From positions 806,001-870,000 of the forward strand of contig NZ_JANIOF010000001.1 in assembly GCF_024733555.1 (NCBI RefSeq): a stretch of 64,000 nt of DNA, given 5' to 3'. The first letter of the stretch is position 1, and each line of letters begins with the position of its first letter. This DNA is from Paenibacillus sp. SC116 (GTDB lineage: Bacteria; Bacillota; Bacilli; Paenibacillales; Paenibacillaceae). A model generated the notes under the pieces. The model did not search any database. It had not been told where the DNA came from and saw nothing but the letters and a program-made list of their open reading frames with translations. The position numbers and the translations under genes are program-made. Shown one piece after another: positions 24,302 to 33,473 of this stretch.

Positions 24302-26521
24302 ATGAATTTACTTAAACATGTTAATCCTTTGCAAGGTACTGATTCCATTTACCCATATTCTAACGGTAACACGCTGCCGCTAACTTCCATGCCTTTCGGT
24401 ATGAATGCATGGGCACCGCAAACGACAGAAGCTGGCGGTGGCTGGTGGTTTAGCCCGCATCATAATCGTTTGGAAGGCATTCGCCTTACCCATCAACCTA
24501 GCCCATGGATTGGCGATTATGGTCATATGGCATTTATGCCGCAGACAGGACCTGTAAAAGTATGGGCACCTGAACGTTCTTCTTCTTTCCGTAAACAAGA
24601 TATGATCGTGAAGCCGGACTACTTCAACGTTCACCTCCTTCGCTATCAAACGACATTGGAATTGACGCCGACAACTCGCTGTTCCAGTATGCGTATTAGC
24701 TTCGGTGAAGCGGATCAGGCACGTCTTATCGTGTCTCCATTCCCAGGCGAATCCTTCATGTCGATCAATGTGGAGACACGCACTTTGACAGGTTACACTA
24801 CAGCAAAAGCTGGCGGGACGCCTGAGAACTATCGCATGTACTTTGTGGCAATGTTTGATTGCCCTATTATTGCGGATGAGAGCGGATTGTCTGATCAAGA
24901 TAACAAGCCAGTAGCTGCTCTAACGATGACAGGTGAACGCGTTGGTGCTTATGTTGGGCTGCGATTGCCAGACAATCGCATCGTCGAAGTTCGTGTCAGC
25001 ACATCTTTCATTAGCGAAGAACAAGCTCTCATTAACCTTGAGCGTGAAATTGGCAGCCGCAGCTTCGATGAAGTTCGCGCATCGGCAAAGGAAGCTTGGG
25101 AAAAACAGTTAGGTGTCATTGAAGTTGAAAGCGATGACCAAGATAAGCTGGATACATTCTATACTTGTCTGTATCGCACATCCTTGTATCCGCATACAAC
25201 TCACGAATATGATGCACACGACAATCAAATTCATTATAGTCCTTACAATGGCATGATCGAAACAGGCCCTATGTTTGCTGACATTGGCTTTTGGGATACG
25301 TATCGCACATCATTCCCATTGTACAACTTGCTCTACCCTTCCTTCATGAACGAAATGATGCAAGGCTGGGTAAACGCTTATAAAGAAAGCGGATGGATGC
25401 CAAAATGGTCTTCCCCAGGCGAACGCAGCATGATGCCAGGCACGTTGATCGACGTAAGCTTCGCAGATTCCGTAGCGAAGGGTGTTACTGGCTTTGATGT
25501 TGAAAAAGCATTTGAAGGCTTGCTGAAACATGCAATGACTGCCGCTGCAGATAATCGCTTTGGCCGCAAAGGCACAGCGGAATATGTGAAATACGGCTAT
25601 CTTCCAGCAGACGTTCATACGCATGAAAGTGTTTGCAGTACGCTGGACTATGCGTACGGCGACTTCTGTATTGCGCAAATTGCGAAATATCTTGGCCGCG
25701 AGGAAGAATACGCACAGCTTATGGAGCGTTCAGAGAACTATAAAAAGCTGTACGATCCATCGGTTGGATTTATGCGCGGACGCTTGCAAGACGGCAGTTG
25801 GCTGCCACATTTCGATGCAACAGAATGGGGCGGCGCGTATTGTGAAGGTGGAGCATGGCAGAGTTCTTGGGCGGTCCAGCACGATTTGCTCGGCCTATCA
25901 GATATTATCGGTGGACGTGAGCATTTCAAACAGCGCCTAGATGAACTATTTGCAGCAGCTCCTGAATTCAAAGTCGGCTCATACGGCTTCGAAATTCATG
26001 AAATGTCGGAAATGGCTGCTGTAGATTTCGGTCAATTTGCTATTAGCAATCAGCCAAGCTTCCATATCCCATATATTTATACGGCTTTAGGCTACCCTGC
26101 CCTTACGCAATATTGGGTTCGCAAGACGATGAATGAGTTGTTCAGCTCTCGTCCTGACGGCCTTCCTGGCGATGAAGATAACGGCAGCTTGACGGGTTGG
26201 TATGTATTTGGAGCAATGGGCTTGTACCCGCTCAGCCCTGGCGTTCCTGAGTATGTCATTGGTACTCCATTATTCAAGAAGTTGACGGTTAATTTAGAGA
26301 ATGGCAAGCAACTCGTCATTCATGCAGACAACAATTCGGATGCTGCGAAATATGTTGCTGGCGTTGAAATGAATGGTGAAGTGGTATCCAACCTTTACGT
26401 AAGTCACGAACTTGTGAAAAATGGCGGAGAATTGCGCTTCCAGATGACAGATTCAGCTCCAAATGTAAGCTACGATGAGTCCGCATTGCCTTATGCAATG
26501 TCTAGATCGCGTTCTTATTAG
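24302..26521 (+). CDS. Glycoside hydrolase family 92 protein (alpha-mannosidase type)
   Basis: 739 residues. GH92 features: 'NPLQGTDSIYPYSNGNTLPL', 'TSMPFGMNAWAPQT', 'GHMAFMPQTGP', the catalytic region 'FADIGFWDTYRTSFPLYNLL', 'EGGAWQSSWAVQHDLLGLSD' and 'GLPGDEDNGSLTGWYVFGAM'. GH92 enzymes are Ca2+-dependent exo-alpha-mannosidases acting on alpha-1,2/1,3/1,4 or phospho-mannosyl links. There is no signal peptide, so this one is probably intracellular and acts on imported oligosaccharides. The start codon follows AAAGGGAGCGACC. The divergent AraC gene is the likely regulator. Exact linkage unknown. Confidence 0.92.
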   Translation: MNLLKHVNPLQGTDSIYPYSNGNTLPLTSMPFGMNAWAPQTTEAGGGWWFSPHHNRLEGIRLTHQPSPWIGDYGHMAFMPQTGPVKVWAPERSSSFRKQDMIVKPDYFNVHLLRYQTTLELTPTTRCSSMRISFGEADQARLIVSPFPGESFMSINVETRTLTGYTTAKAGGTPENYRMYFVAMFDCPIIADESGLSDQDNKPVAALTMTGERVGAYVGLRLPDNRIVEVRVSTSFISEEQALINLEREIGSRSFDEVRASAKEAWEKQLGVIEVESDDQDKLDTFYTCLYRTSLYPHTTHEYDAHDNQIHYSPYNGMIETGPMFADIGFWDTYRTSFPLYNLLYPSFMNEMMQGWVNAYKESGWMPKWSSPGERSMMPGTLIDVSFADSVAKGVTGFDVEKAFEGLLKHAMTAAADNRFGRKGTAEYVKYGYLPADVHTHESVCSTLDYAYGDFCIAQIAKYLGREEEYAQLMERSENYKKLYDPSVGFMRGRLQDGSWLPHFDATEWGGAYCEGGAWQSSWAVQHDLLGLSDIIGGREHFKQRLDELFAAAPEFKVGSYGFEIHEMSEMAAVDFGQFAISNQPSFHIPYIYTALGYPALTQYWVRKTMNELFSSRPDGLPGDEDNGSLTGWYVFGAMGLYPLSPGVPEYVIGTPLFKKLTVNLENGKQLVIHADNNSDAAKYVAGVEMNGEVVSNLYVSHELVKNGGELRFQMTDSAPNVSYDESALPYAMSRSRSY

Positions 26522-26849
26522 AATAAAATAACGTCAGGATCTAATCAGCATTAAGTTTCACTTGCAGTAAAATAGAAGGTCGAGTTAGGTTACATTCGTT
26601 CCTAATTCGACCTTTTACTTTCGATTACTCTCCTAGCCCGACCCGCTCCAATCTAGAGCCGACTTCACAGTACCCATTCCATTTATCTTGCTTGCTCCTA
26701 AATCTTACTCCCATTAGCATCTGCTACTCACTGTGTAACCTCAAAGAAAAGAGACTACTCCAGAAGTAGAATCTTCTACTCCAGAAACAGCCCCTTCGAT
26801 CACTAGCTCACTTTTATTGTAACCGTTAGATCGAATCCTCTAGTTTGGA
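26522..26849. other. Intergenic region with terminators only
   Basis: Holds the GH92 terminator (26576-26619) and, at about 26755-26795, a short direct repeat of CTACTCCAGAA with partial inverted repeats that could end the convergent solute-binding protein transcript. No gene was seen. Confidence 0.5.
26576..26619 (+). terminator. Terminator of the GH92 gene
   Basis: AAGGTCGAGTTAGG/CCTAATTCGACCTT stem followed by TTT. Confidence 0.8.
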
Positions 26850-28343
26850 TTAATGTCCAGGTCCCTCACCATACTTTTCTTCCTCTTCAAATGAAACGCC
26901 ATTTTTAATTTTTTGCAGCATTTCATTCCCTTTGGTTTCCCATTCGGCCAACGCGTTCTGCGTTGATTTTTTGCCAGTAATCACTTCATTGAACATTTGG
27001 GAACCTAAATAATCAACACGGTACAAGTCTTGTTTGCTAGTATACAATTCAATTAACTTTTGATTGGGAGGGATAATAAATTTACCACTAAAGAATGCAG
27101 AGACATTGTAATTGGAGCCTGCAGCCGGCTTAATATGGGATTTGCGTGTTACCATGTCATAACTGGTGCCGCGACTACGAACTTTCGCCCAAGTATCTCC
27201 ATTCACGTAGCGGATAAAGTCCCAAGCATCTTCAGCATTCGGTGCTTTGGCATTAATGGCAAAGATGTCATTAATCTTGACCAAGCCAGTTACATTAGGA
27301 GCCTCAGCGTGAAATGGCATTGACACGACATCCCATTCAAATGGCTTAAAGTTCTTAATTTTACCTGCATTTTTCATAGCGCTAATCAGATCATTATGCA
27401 TATAATGCAATTCTGTAGTCGTCATTGCCAATCTTCCAGACAAAAATAAATCATAAGCGAATGGCCCCTCATTTTGCTGCGGGTTCTCCATATTCCATGC
27501 TTCTTGTCCTGGGACTATTTTATCTTTATATAATTTGGCGGTTCTTTCCCACACCTGTGACCATTTATCCGAGTTAACCAACATTTTCTCTGCTTTACTA
27601 TCAAATACTTGCAACTGAAGCGGATTAATGTACGCATTATTTATGTCAGTGAAAATGTCGCCATTGTAAGGATTAAAGGCCAATCCGTATTTACGATCCT
27701 TTCCCTCACCTTTACTTACACGCTCTGCTAATGTAAATACCTCATCCCAAGTCATCCCGTCCTTAGGAAACTCTACACCCGCATCTTGGAATAGTTTCTT
27801 ATTATAAAGCAACACACCGGAACTGAACGTAGGTGACAAGCCGTATATACTTCCATTTCCCATATCTTTGATAGCATCATATACCACAGGTACGAGGTCA
27901 GAAGTTTCAAATTTGTCCTGCACCATGCGTTCATCCAGCTTCGCTAACTTCCCATCTTTGGCCATTTGCCCGAAACTGTTAGTATCCGTAATGACTACAT
28001 CAACAGCATTAGCTCCTTCTAGCAGTTTGCTCCAGGCTTCTTTAGCCGATGGCATTTTCTTCTTTGGATCATATTCCTCATATCTCTGATCGTCATAGTT
28101 TATAGTAGGAACGAGCTCAATGCGGACATTCGGGTTAGCCATTTCAAACGTATCAACATATTGCTGCCTGATCGTAGCATCATTTGCAAAGCCTGATTGA
28201 AAACCGATACGCAAAATCCGTTCTTGACCTGGTGGCACTACCTCTTCTTGCTTCGTACATGCTGCTAGCAGCGGTACAATCAGGGTAAATGTTAATGTGA
28301 ACATTAACATTTTATGTCCCCATCCTTGTTTCATCTCTTTCAC
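26850..28343 (-). CDS. ABC transporter substrate-binding lipoprotein (family 1, sugar type)
   Basis: 497 residues. Lipoprotein signal with lipobox 'LAAC' (Cys about 29). The body has the family 1 extracellular solute-binding layout: 'NDATIRQQYVDTFEMANPNV', 'DVVITDTNSF', 'GLSPTFSSGVLLYNKKLFQD', 'FPKDGMTWDEVFTLAERVSK'. It is expected to bind oligosaccharides outside the membrane. No permease or ATPase genes adjoin it, so it is an orphan that must use permeases encoded elsewhere. Its position next to the GH92 mannosidase suggests a mannose-containing ligand, which is inference only. Confidence 0.9.
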   Translation of the reverse strand: MKEMKQGWGHKMLMFTLTFTLIVPLLAACTKQEEVVPPGQERILRIGFQSGFANDATIRQQYVDTFEMANPNVRIELVPTINYDDQRYEEYDPKKKMPSAKEAWSKLLEGANAVDVVITDTNSFGQMAKDGKLAKLDERMVQDKFETSDLVPVVYDAIKDMGNGSIYGLSPTFSSGVLLYNKKLFQDAGVEFPKDGMTWDEVFTLAERVSKGEGKDRKYGLAFNPYNGDIFTDINNAYINPLQLQVFDSKAEKMLVNSDKWSQVWERTAKLYKDKIVPGQEAWNMENPQQNEGPFAYDLFLSGRLAMTTTELHYMHNDLISAMKNAGKIKNFKPFEWDVVSMPFHAEAPNVTGLVKINDIFAINAKAPNAEDAWDFIRYVNGDTWAKVRSRGTSYDMVTRKSHIKPAAGSNYNVSAFFSGKFIIPPNQKLIELYTSKQDLYRVDYLGSQMFNEVITGKKSTQNALAEWETKGNEMLQKIKNGVSFEEEEKYGEGPGH

Positions 28344-28469
28344 TCCTCCTCAATCTTCCTAGGATACGCATATTGTTTCATTGAATTGTGTGAATGTTGC
28401 CTCTTTGTCTTTTGTATTCTCGCTTACCTACTTTACCAAGGAATTCCTTTTTATTGGTTACATAAATAT

Positions 28470-28520
28470 AAAAAATAAGGGTGTCCTTTGTCATAATTAT
28501 GACGTAGAAACACCCTTATT
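28470..28520 (-). terminator. Terminator of the hydroxyacid dehydrogenase gene
   Basis: AATAAGGGTG/CACCCTTATT outer stem with an inner ATAATTAT palindrome and a T-rich tail on the minus strand. Confidence 0.8.
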
Positions 28521-28532
28521 ACATGTGGCCTC

Positions 28533-29483
28533 TTAGTAGCCTGCTTCTAAGTTTACTTCGTTTATTAACGACTCTCTGGACATATAACGGCTTACATTGT
28601 CTATAAAAATAGCTGTGCAGCGATCATTATACCGTTTGGATATCGCAGACACATGCGGGGTAATGACACAGTTGTCCAACTTCCACAAAGGCGAATCCTG
28701 CGGCAACGGCTCCACTTGAAACACATCTAAATACGCACGTTTGAACTGCTTTTCTTCCAAGGCATGAATAAGATCCCGTTCTACGACAAGGTCTCCTCTG
28801 CCTAAATTCAAGAGCACCGCTTCTTGTTTAAGCTGTTGCAGCCTAGCAGCACCCAACCAATTTTCGGTTTCACGAGTCAATGGAGCAATAAGAATCAAAT
28901 AATCAGCTTCATTCAATGGGAGCTCTTCGGCATCAAATTGGTAGATGCAATCAAAGTGTTCCGCTTGTTTTCCTGAGCGATTAATACCCACTGTCCTCAT
29001 CCCAAACACCTTGCATCGAGCTGCTATTTCTTGCCCAATAGCCCCTGTTCCTAGCAAGCAGACCGTCTTCCCTTCCAATTCCTCGAAACGAATCTTGCTG
29101 TTCCACTCGTTGCGTTGCTGCTGTTCATAAAGCGTTAGAAGCTGTTTGGCTTCTTGCAGCATGAGTCCAAATGCGAACTCGGCCATAGGCACTTTGTGAG
29201 CACCACGAGCATTTGTTACCCTAATATTTCGATTTGCTATAGAAGATAACGGCAACGCATCTACGCCAGAACTGAACACTTGGATCCACTTTAAGTTAGG
29301 CATTTTACGCAAAAGGTCCTCTGTTATACCCGTCGAATAGCTAATAAGCACTTCTGTAATTTGCAGCTGTTCATCAGAAATATCCATCAACGAGCGGCAA
29401 GTATGAATGTTTATATGTGGATTACGAGATAATAACCCCTCTATTTGATCTTCTTTCAAAAGAATGGTAGTAAGTATATTCAC
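28533..29483 (-). CDS. D-2-hydroxyacid dehydrogenase family protein
   Basis: 316 residues from a GTG start with AAAGGAGA 7 nt upstream. NAD-binding Rossmann motif 'CLLGTGAIGQEIAARC' (about 140-155). Catalytic triad region: 'LNLGRGDLVVERDLIHALEE' with the Arg nearby, and 'VFQVEPLPQDSPLWKLDNCV' followed by 'TPHVSA' carrying the catalytic His. It would reduce a 2-oxo acid to the D-hydroxy acid with NAD(P)H. Substrate not determinable. Single gene with its own terminator. Confidence 0.9.
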   Translation of the reverse strand: MNILTTILLKEDQIEGLLSRNPHINIHTCRSLMDISDEQLQITEVLISYSTGITEDLLRKMPNLKWIQVFSSGVDALPLSSIANRNIRVTNARGAHKVPMAEFAFGLMLQEAKQLLTLYEQQQRNEWNSKIRFEELEGKTVCLLGTGAIGQEIAARCKVFGMRTVGINRSGKQAEHFDCIYQFDAEELPLNEADYLILIAPLTRETENWLGAARLQQLKQEAVLLNLGRGDLVVERDLIHALEEKQFKRAYLDVFQVEPLPQDSPLWKLDNCVITPHVSAISKRYNDRCTAIFIDNVSRYMSRESLINEVNLEAGY

Positions 29484-29592
29484 AATTTGTTCTCCTTTCA
29501 CAGTCAATCTCCAGCTATATCTTTCAGCGTATCATATCAAGTAGAAATATTGATAGTTCATCTGTCTATAAATCTGTACATCATCACGATTA

Positions 29593-29643
29593 TAATAAAA
29601 CACGCATGCGCGAGCCCTTTTTACCGGACATCTGCATGCGTGT
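29593..29643 (-). terminator. Terminator overlapping the end of the VanZ-like gene
   Basis: AACACGCATGC/GCATGCGTGTT stem followed by TTATT. One arm lies inside the last codons of the gene. Confidence 0.7.
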
Positions 29644-30061
29644 TGGTCGCGCTGTTTCGTTTGGTTATGCTGTTGAAACTAATACGAGCGAGAACCCAAT
29701 ATAATAATCCTCCACCCATGTAGGCGATAACATCCCAAGGATCTGAAACACCCCGATGATATAGTGGCGTTACATACTCCCAAAACAAACCCACAACAAA
29801 TGTAAAACTAATAATTCGCCAGACACTGTATAAACTCAAACGAGCCTGCCCACCTACTGCACTAACCAAATTTGCGAATGCAACAATAAGGAGACCCCCG
29901 ATCACATCATTAAAATGGCTATTCAAGAAATAAGAATCCAAGCTTGGCTTCATAACTTTATTATTCAGTATATATAATAAAATGGCTATTGTCCCAATAA
30001 CGAAATTTATTCGAATGACATGATTAAAATAGCGAGAATAACAGCCCCTACTACACCCCAA
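29621..30061 (-). CDS. VanZ-like membrane protein
   Basis: 146 residues if started at a TTG at 30061, which has AAGGAGGAGG 9 nt upstream. Four hydrophobic segments; the signature is 'VGLFWEYVTPLYHRGVSDPW' followed by 'DVIAYMGGGLLYW', a VanZ-like ending. The frame overlaps the last 55 nt of the zinc-ribbon gene upstream, and the first dozen residues are the out-of-frame reading of that gene. No ATG exists near the first membrane segment, so the real start could also be a rare codon further in. Function unknown. Confidence 0.65.
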   Translation of the reverse strand: MGCSRGCYSRYFNHVIRINFVIGTIAILLYILNNKVMKPSLDSYFLNSHFNDVIGGLLIVAFANLVSAVGGQARLSLYSVWRIISFTFVVGLFWEYVTPLYHRGVSDPWDVIAYMGGGLLYWVLARISFNSITKRNSATNTHADVR

Positions 30062-30171
30062 AAAGTAATTCCTCCTCCTTTTTTTGCTTGTAAAGGTTGA
30101 CCACAGCTTGGACAAGATTCTGCCTGGCTCGATATTCTGTGACCACATGCTGGACATTGTGTAAGATACAT
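30007..30171 (-). CDS. Zinc-ribbon membrane miniprotein
   Basis: 54 residues. AAGGAGTG lies 5 nt before the ATG. Two CxxC pairs form a zinc ribbon at the N-terminus ('CPACGHRISSQAESCPSCGQ'), followed by a linker (AKKGGG) and one membrane segment ('GVVGAVILAILIM'). The C-terminus is MSFE. Such single-pass zinc-ribbon proteins are common and of unknown role. It overlaps the following VanZ-like gene by 55 nt, suggesting coupled translation. Confidence 0.78.
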   Translation of the reverse strand: MYLTQCPACGHRISSQAESCPSCGQPLQAKKGGGITFWGVVGAVILAILIMSFE

Positions 30172-30297
30172 TTTGTCACTCCTTATGTGTGTTTATGATG
30201 TTATATCCTATTTAATAGGACGCAACTATTATACCATCCCCCTCAATTACAAACCATAATTTAGGTTATATATACATTGTTTTTACGAGAATAAAAA

Positions 30298-30340
30298 TAA
30301 AAAACGCTCATCCAGCATGTTTCATGCTTAATGAACGCTC
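30298..30340 (-). terminator. Terminator of the AI-2E transporter gene
   Basis: GAGCGTTCAT..AGCAT/ATGCT..ATGAGCG stem followed by six T on the minus strand. Confidence 0.8.
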
Positions 30341-30430
30341 CTATTTGTATGAACATTAACGATTGTCATTCAACTATGCACATTTACGAATTACGCGGTA
30401 ACCGTAAAAATAATCAATCATCATAACAAA

Positions 30431-31540
30431 TTACGGTTCTAACCGCGAGGCGATTTGACGATCAACATAAGAATTGATGGATGTAATGATTACGGCAATG
30501 GCTGGCACAGCAACAAACATGCCCATTATGCCGAATAACCCTCCACCAACAAATACTGCCAGGATGATCCACAATGGGCCCACCCCTACTTTGCCGCCCA
30601 TAATCTTCGGATTGATATAATACGCGTCCATTTGCTGTACAGCAAATATGAATAGTGTCGCCCACAATGCCTTTGAAGGATCTACCATTAACAATATAAA
30701 CCCACAAGCCAGCATACCAACAAAAGGACCAACATACGGAATTACATTGGTTATCATGACGATCAAAGCGATTAGCAGTGCAAACGGCGTGCCCATTAAA
30801 AACAAACCGATAAATACAATAGTACCAATGACTAATGCGTCCAGTATTAATCCTACAAAATACTGCGAGAACACGCGATCCACGCTTTTAATGTATTCAA
30901 TAACACCTTTCGCACGCTTATCACTCATGAAGCCGTGCAGAAGTTTCTGCGAACCAGCTGTAAACTTCTCTTTGTCCACCAACAAATAGGCAGATACAAT
31001 CAACCCAATGACTAAATTTAACAAGATGGAAGAGAACGAAACAATTCCACTCACGAGCATGTTCAGATTACTCTGAATGATTTGTCCAATTTTAGTCGTT
31101 TTCGTTTTTAAATACGCCTCTACTTCTGTACCAATGCCAGATTGGATAAACCAATCGGTCTCGAACACATTAGTCCGCATCCATTTCTCAATGTCAACAA
31201 GAAACTTAGGTAACGCTTGTACTAAGCTCGATATGCTGCCAATTACAGTAGGTATAACAATGGTCAAACCAAGAACGATGGTACCTAGCACTACGGCATA
31301 CACAATCAACATGCTGAATGCACGTTTAAACCGTAGCTTTGCTAATACGGTACGTTCCAACCAATTAATGAGGGGCCTTAGCAAGTAGGCAATTAAAAAC
31401 GCAATAAAGAAAGGGGTAAGCAATGAAAGTATGGTCTGAAACCATTTCCACACATGCTCAGCGTTATCAATTACCTTGTACAACAAAAGAAAAATGATAA
31501 ACAGCCCAATATAATACAATGTCTTACGATCTTTAAACAT
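30431..31540 (-). CDS. AI-2E family (PerM-type) transporter
   Basis: 369 residues from the ATG of MFKDRKTLYY, with GAGGAG 6 nt upstream; a longer in-frame extension has none. Seven to eight hydrophobic segments with the AI-2E arrangement: two N-terminal helices ('LLTPFFIAFLIAYLLRPLIN'), a long soluble loop (about 130-215), then 'YVGPFVGMLACGFILLM' and 'QQMDAYYINPKIMGGKVGVG', the conserved family signature. Members are linked to Na+(Li+)/H+ exchange or autoinducer export; the substrate here is open. Single gene. Confidence 0.9.
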   Translation of the reverse strand: MFKDRKTLYYIGLFIIFLLLYKVIDNAEHVWKWFQTILSLLTPFFIAFLIAYLLRPLINWLERTVLAKLRFKRAFSMLIVYAVVLGTIVLGLTIVIPTVIGSISSLVQALPKFLVDIEKWMRTNVFETDWFIQSGIGTEVEAYLKTKTTKIGQIIQSNLNMLVSGIVSFSSILLNLVIGLIVSAYLLVDKEKFTAGSQKLLHGFMSDKRAKGVIEYIKSVDRVFSQYFVGLILDALVIGTIVFIGLFLMGTPFALLIALIVMITNVIPYVGPFVGMLACGFILLMVDPSKALWATLFIFAVQQMDAYYINPKIMGGKVGVGPLWIILAVFVGGGLFGIMGMFVAVPAIAVIITSINSYVDRQIASRLEP

Positions 31541-31756
31541 GACATGCTCCTCGTTCCTGATGTTCGGTCCTCTGATACGAATGATCATAAGACTCCTCCT
31601 ATTTAATCTACCTAAAATCAGAGCCAAATGCAAAAGGAGGAACCTCTTCATTAGCAGCTGTTCATTTTACCACTTTTGAATAAGAACAGAAATTAGATAC
31701 AAAAAAAGACTGCTATCGCTCAAGGAAATATCCCCCTATGATGCAGCCTCCACGTA

Positions 31757-32914
31757 CTATATATTTTTATTGTTCGTTGTTACTGCTGGTTTCTGCTTGA
31801 CAGTCATCGATATCGTCTGTTTCCATACCCACTCAAACGGCCCTAGCTTGAAGTAACGCAGCCATACATGGGAGAAAATGATCAGAATGACCACGATAAG
31901 CAACCACATTGCGATAGGGAACCATGCATAATGCTCTTTACTGAATCCATGTAAATTTAATCCCCAACCATAGAATATAATCGACGCGAGAATATTTTGC
32001 ATGATATAACAACTCAATGCCATTTTACCGACCTTTTCAATCCGAGCAGCAAGCCAGTTATCTTCCCGCTTCTCCATAAGCTTCGCAATAAGCGCCATAT
32101 AGCCAAGTGCGAGCAGTGGTGCGAACAAGTAGCGCTGAGACATTGCAAACAGTTCCGGACTCACGAGCACAAGCAAATGCAGTGGTCCACCTACTCCAAC
32201 ACCCCAGATTAACATTTTACGGCGAATTACTTTGCCCTTTTCATCAACAGCGAATGCGCCAGAACGCATTAACATAACACCAGTTAAGAAGAGGAGAATG
32301 TTCATTGGAATAATAAATATCGCTTCAGCACGGAAGATTAGGAAATTATCAAGTCGGTACAGAACCTGCTCCCACCAAGTTCCAGTCGTGTATACAATTG
32401 TGTTCGTATCGCCCATAGCAGCTTCTCCGCTCGAAATAGCCATTGTCAACATGACCATGAATGCGACATGAATGCTTCCAGCAATACTCATCGCCCATTT
32501 GATCACTTTCGTGCTCCGCTTCACGATATAAGCAACTATGATAGCAGTCACTGCATAACTCATCAATACGTCATATTCCATTACGAGAATAAAATGAATG
32601 AGTCCATCTAAAAACAGCAAGAACGAACTCCAAACATAAATGCCCGGCCACGGACGAAGCTGCCTCTCCGCTTGGCGCCGCTTAATTTCTAACCCGACAC
32701 CGAACAGAATCGTCAGCATCCCTAAAAACTTGCCATTCACAAGCAGCATTAATAGCGCCTGCACCATTGCCTCTGCACTAGACCAGAAAGGATTTTCTGC
32801 TTGACCTACGAGGAAGTCGATATCGCCTACTGAAGCAAACACCCAAATATTCGTTCCTAACGTTCCAATGATGGCGAATCCTCTCAAGATGTCAAGTAAT
32901 CGAATTCGCTGCAT
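31757..32914 (-). CDS. DUF418 membrane protein
   Basis: 385 residues with about nine hydrophobic segments. The N-terminal motif 'RIRLLDILRGFAIIGTLGTN' and the C-terminal 'GKMALSCYIMQNILASIIFY' followed by 'HVWLRYFKLGPFEWVWKQ' are DUF418 signatures. The family is thought to be transport-related, with little experimental evidence. It is the last gene of the run SMR-SMR-ABC-PadR-DUF418, 22 bp after PadR, so it is likely co-transcribed with it. Confidence 0.9.
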   Translation of the reverse strand: MQRIRLLDILRGFAIIGTLGTNIWVFASVGDIDFLVGQAENPFWSSAEAMVQALLMLLVNGKFLGMLTILFGVGLEIKRRQAERQLRPWPGIYVWSSFLLFLDGLIHFILVMEYDVLMSYAVTAIIVAYIVKRSTKVIKWAMSIAGSIHVAFMVMLTMAISSGEAAMGDTNTIVYTTGTWWEQVLYRLDNFLIFRAEAIFIIPMNILLFLTGVMLMRSGAFAVDEKGKVIRRKMLIWGVGVGGPLHLLVLVSPELFAMSQRYLFAPLLALGYMALIAKLMEKREDNWLAARIEKVGKMALSCYIMQNILASIIFYGWGLNLHGFSKEHYAWFPIAMWLLIVVILIIFSHVWLRYFKLGPFEWVWKQTISMTVKQKPAVTTNNKNI

Positions 32915-32936
32915 TACTCCACTCCTCCTATTTATC

Positions 32937-33428
32937 TCAATCTATTATGTCAAGCCATCTTAGATCGGCTTCCAGGTGCAGAAGGCCGCCCTCGACAAGC
33001 CAGATCATATCTTTATCATTCTGCTCATCTAAGCTGTTCTTGAATTGGGTAAGGCTCAATATTTCTTTAATGACGAGGCTGCGCTGCTGCTTAATCATCT
33101 CTTGAACGGCCTCAAAGCCTATTCTTCTGGCACATAAAATTTTGAAAAAGAACTCATCTCGAAGCAAAGATCGCTCCACGGGCTGCAGCAGCCAATTACT
33201 TAGCTCTACGCGGCCAGCTTCTGTAATCTGGTACTGCTTGCGATCCTTTGCATCTTCTCCCAACGTCTCTACGAACTCATCTCTAACGAGCCGATCGAGT
33301 GTTGTATACACTTGTCCCGTGTTCAGCTGCCACTTTTGATAGACGAGCTCATCGAACTGTGTTTTAATCTCGTATCCATGTCTCGGTTTACTATAAACAA
33401 GTCCTAGAATGGCATGCTTCACAGACAT
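32937..33428 (-). CDS. PadR-family transcriptional regulator
   Basis: 163 residues from MSVKHAILGL (GGTGG 5 nt upstream). Winged HTH of PadR type: 'ILGLVYSKPRHGYEIKTQFD', 'QLNTGQVYTTLDRLVRDEFV', then a C-terminal helical Vir-like dimerisation domain. PadR proteins commonly repress adjacent multidrug ABC transporters. It lies 45 bp downstream of the ABC permease in the same operon, so it may control the promoter at 37405-37457, which carries two palindromes. Confidence 0.9.
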   Translation of the reverse strand: MSVKHAILGLVYSKPRHGYEIKTQFDELVYQKWQLNTGQVYTTLDRLVRDEFVETLGEDAKDRKQYQITEAGRVELSNWLLQPVERSLLRDEFFFKILCARRIGFEAVQEMIKQQRSLVIKEILSLTQFKNSLDEQNDKDMIWLVEGGLLHLEADLRWLDIID

Positions 33429-33473
33429 TTGACCACCACTTTTGCGATATAATATCAATCACTTGCTCGTATG

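Noticed and set aside
24380-24898. Long open reading frame antisense to the GH92 gene
   Set aside because: It mirrors the codon pattern of the sense gene, has no ribosome site, and its Cys/His/Arg-rich product looks like a shadow translation.
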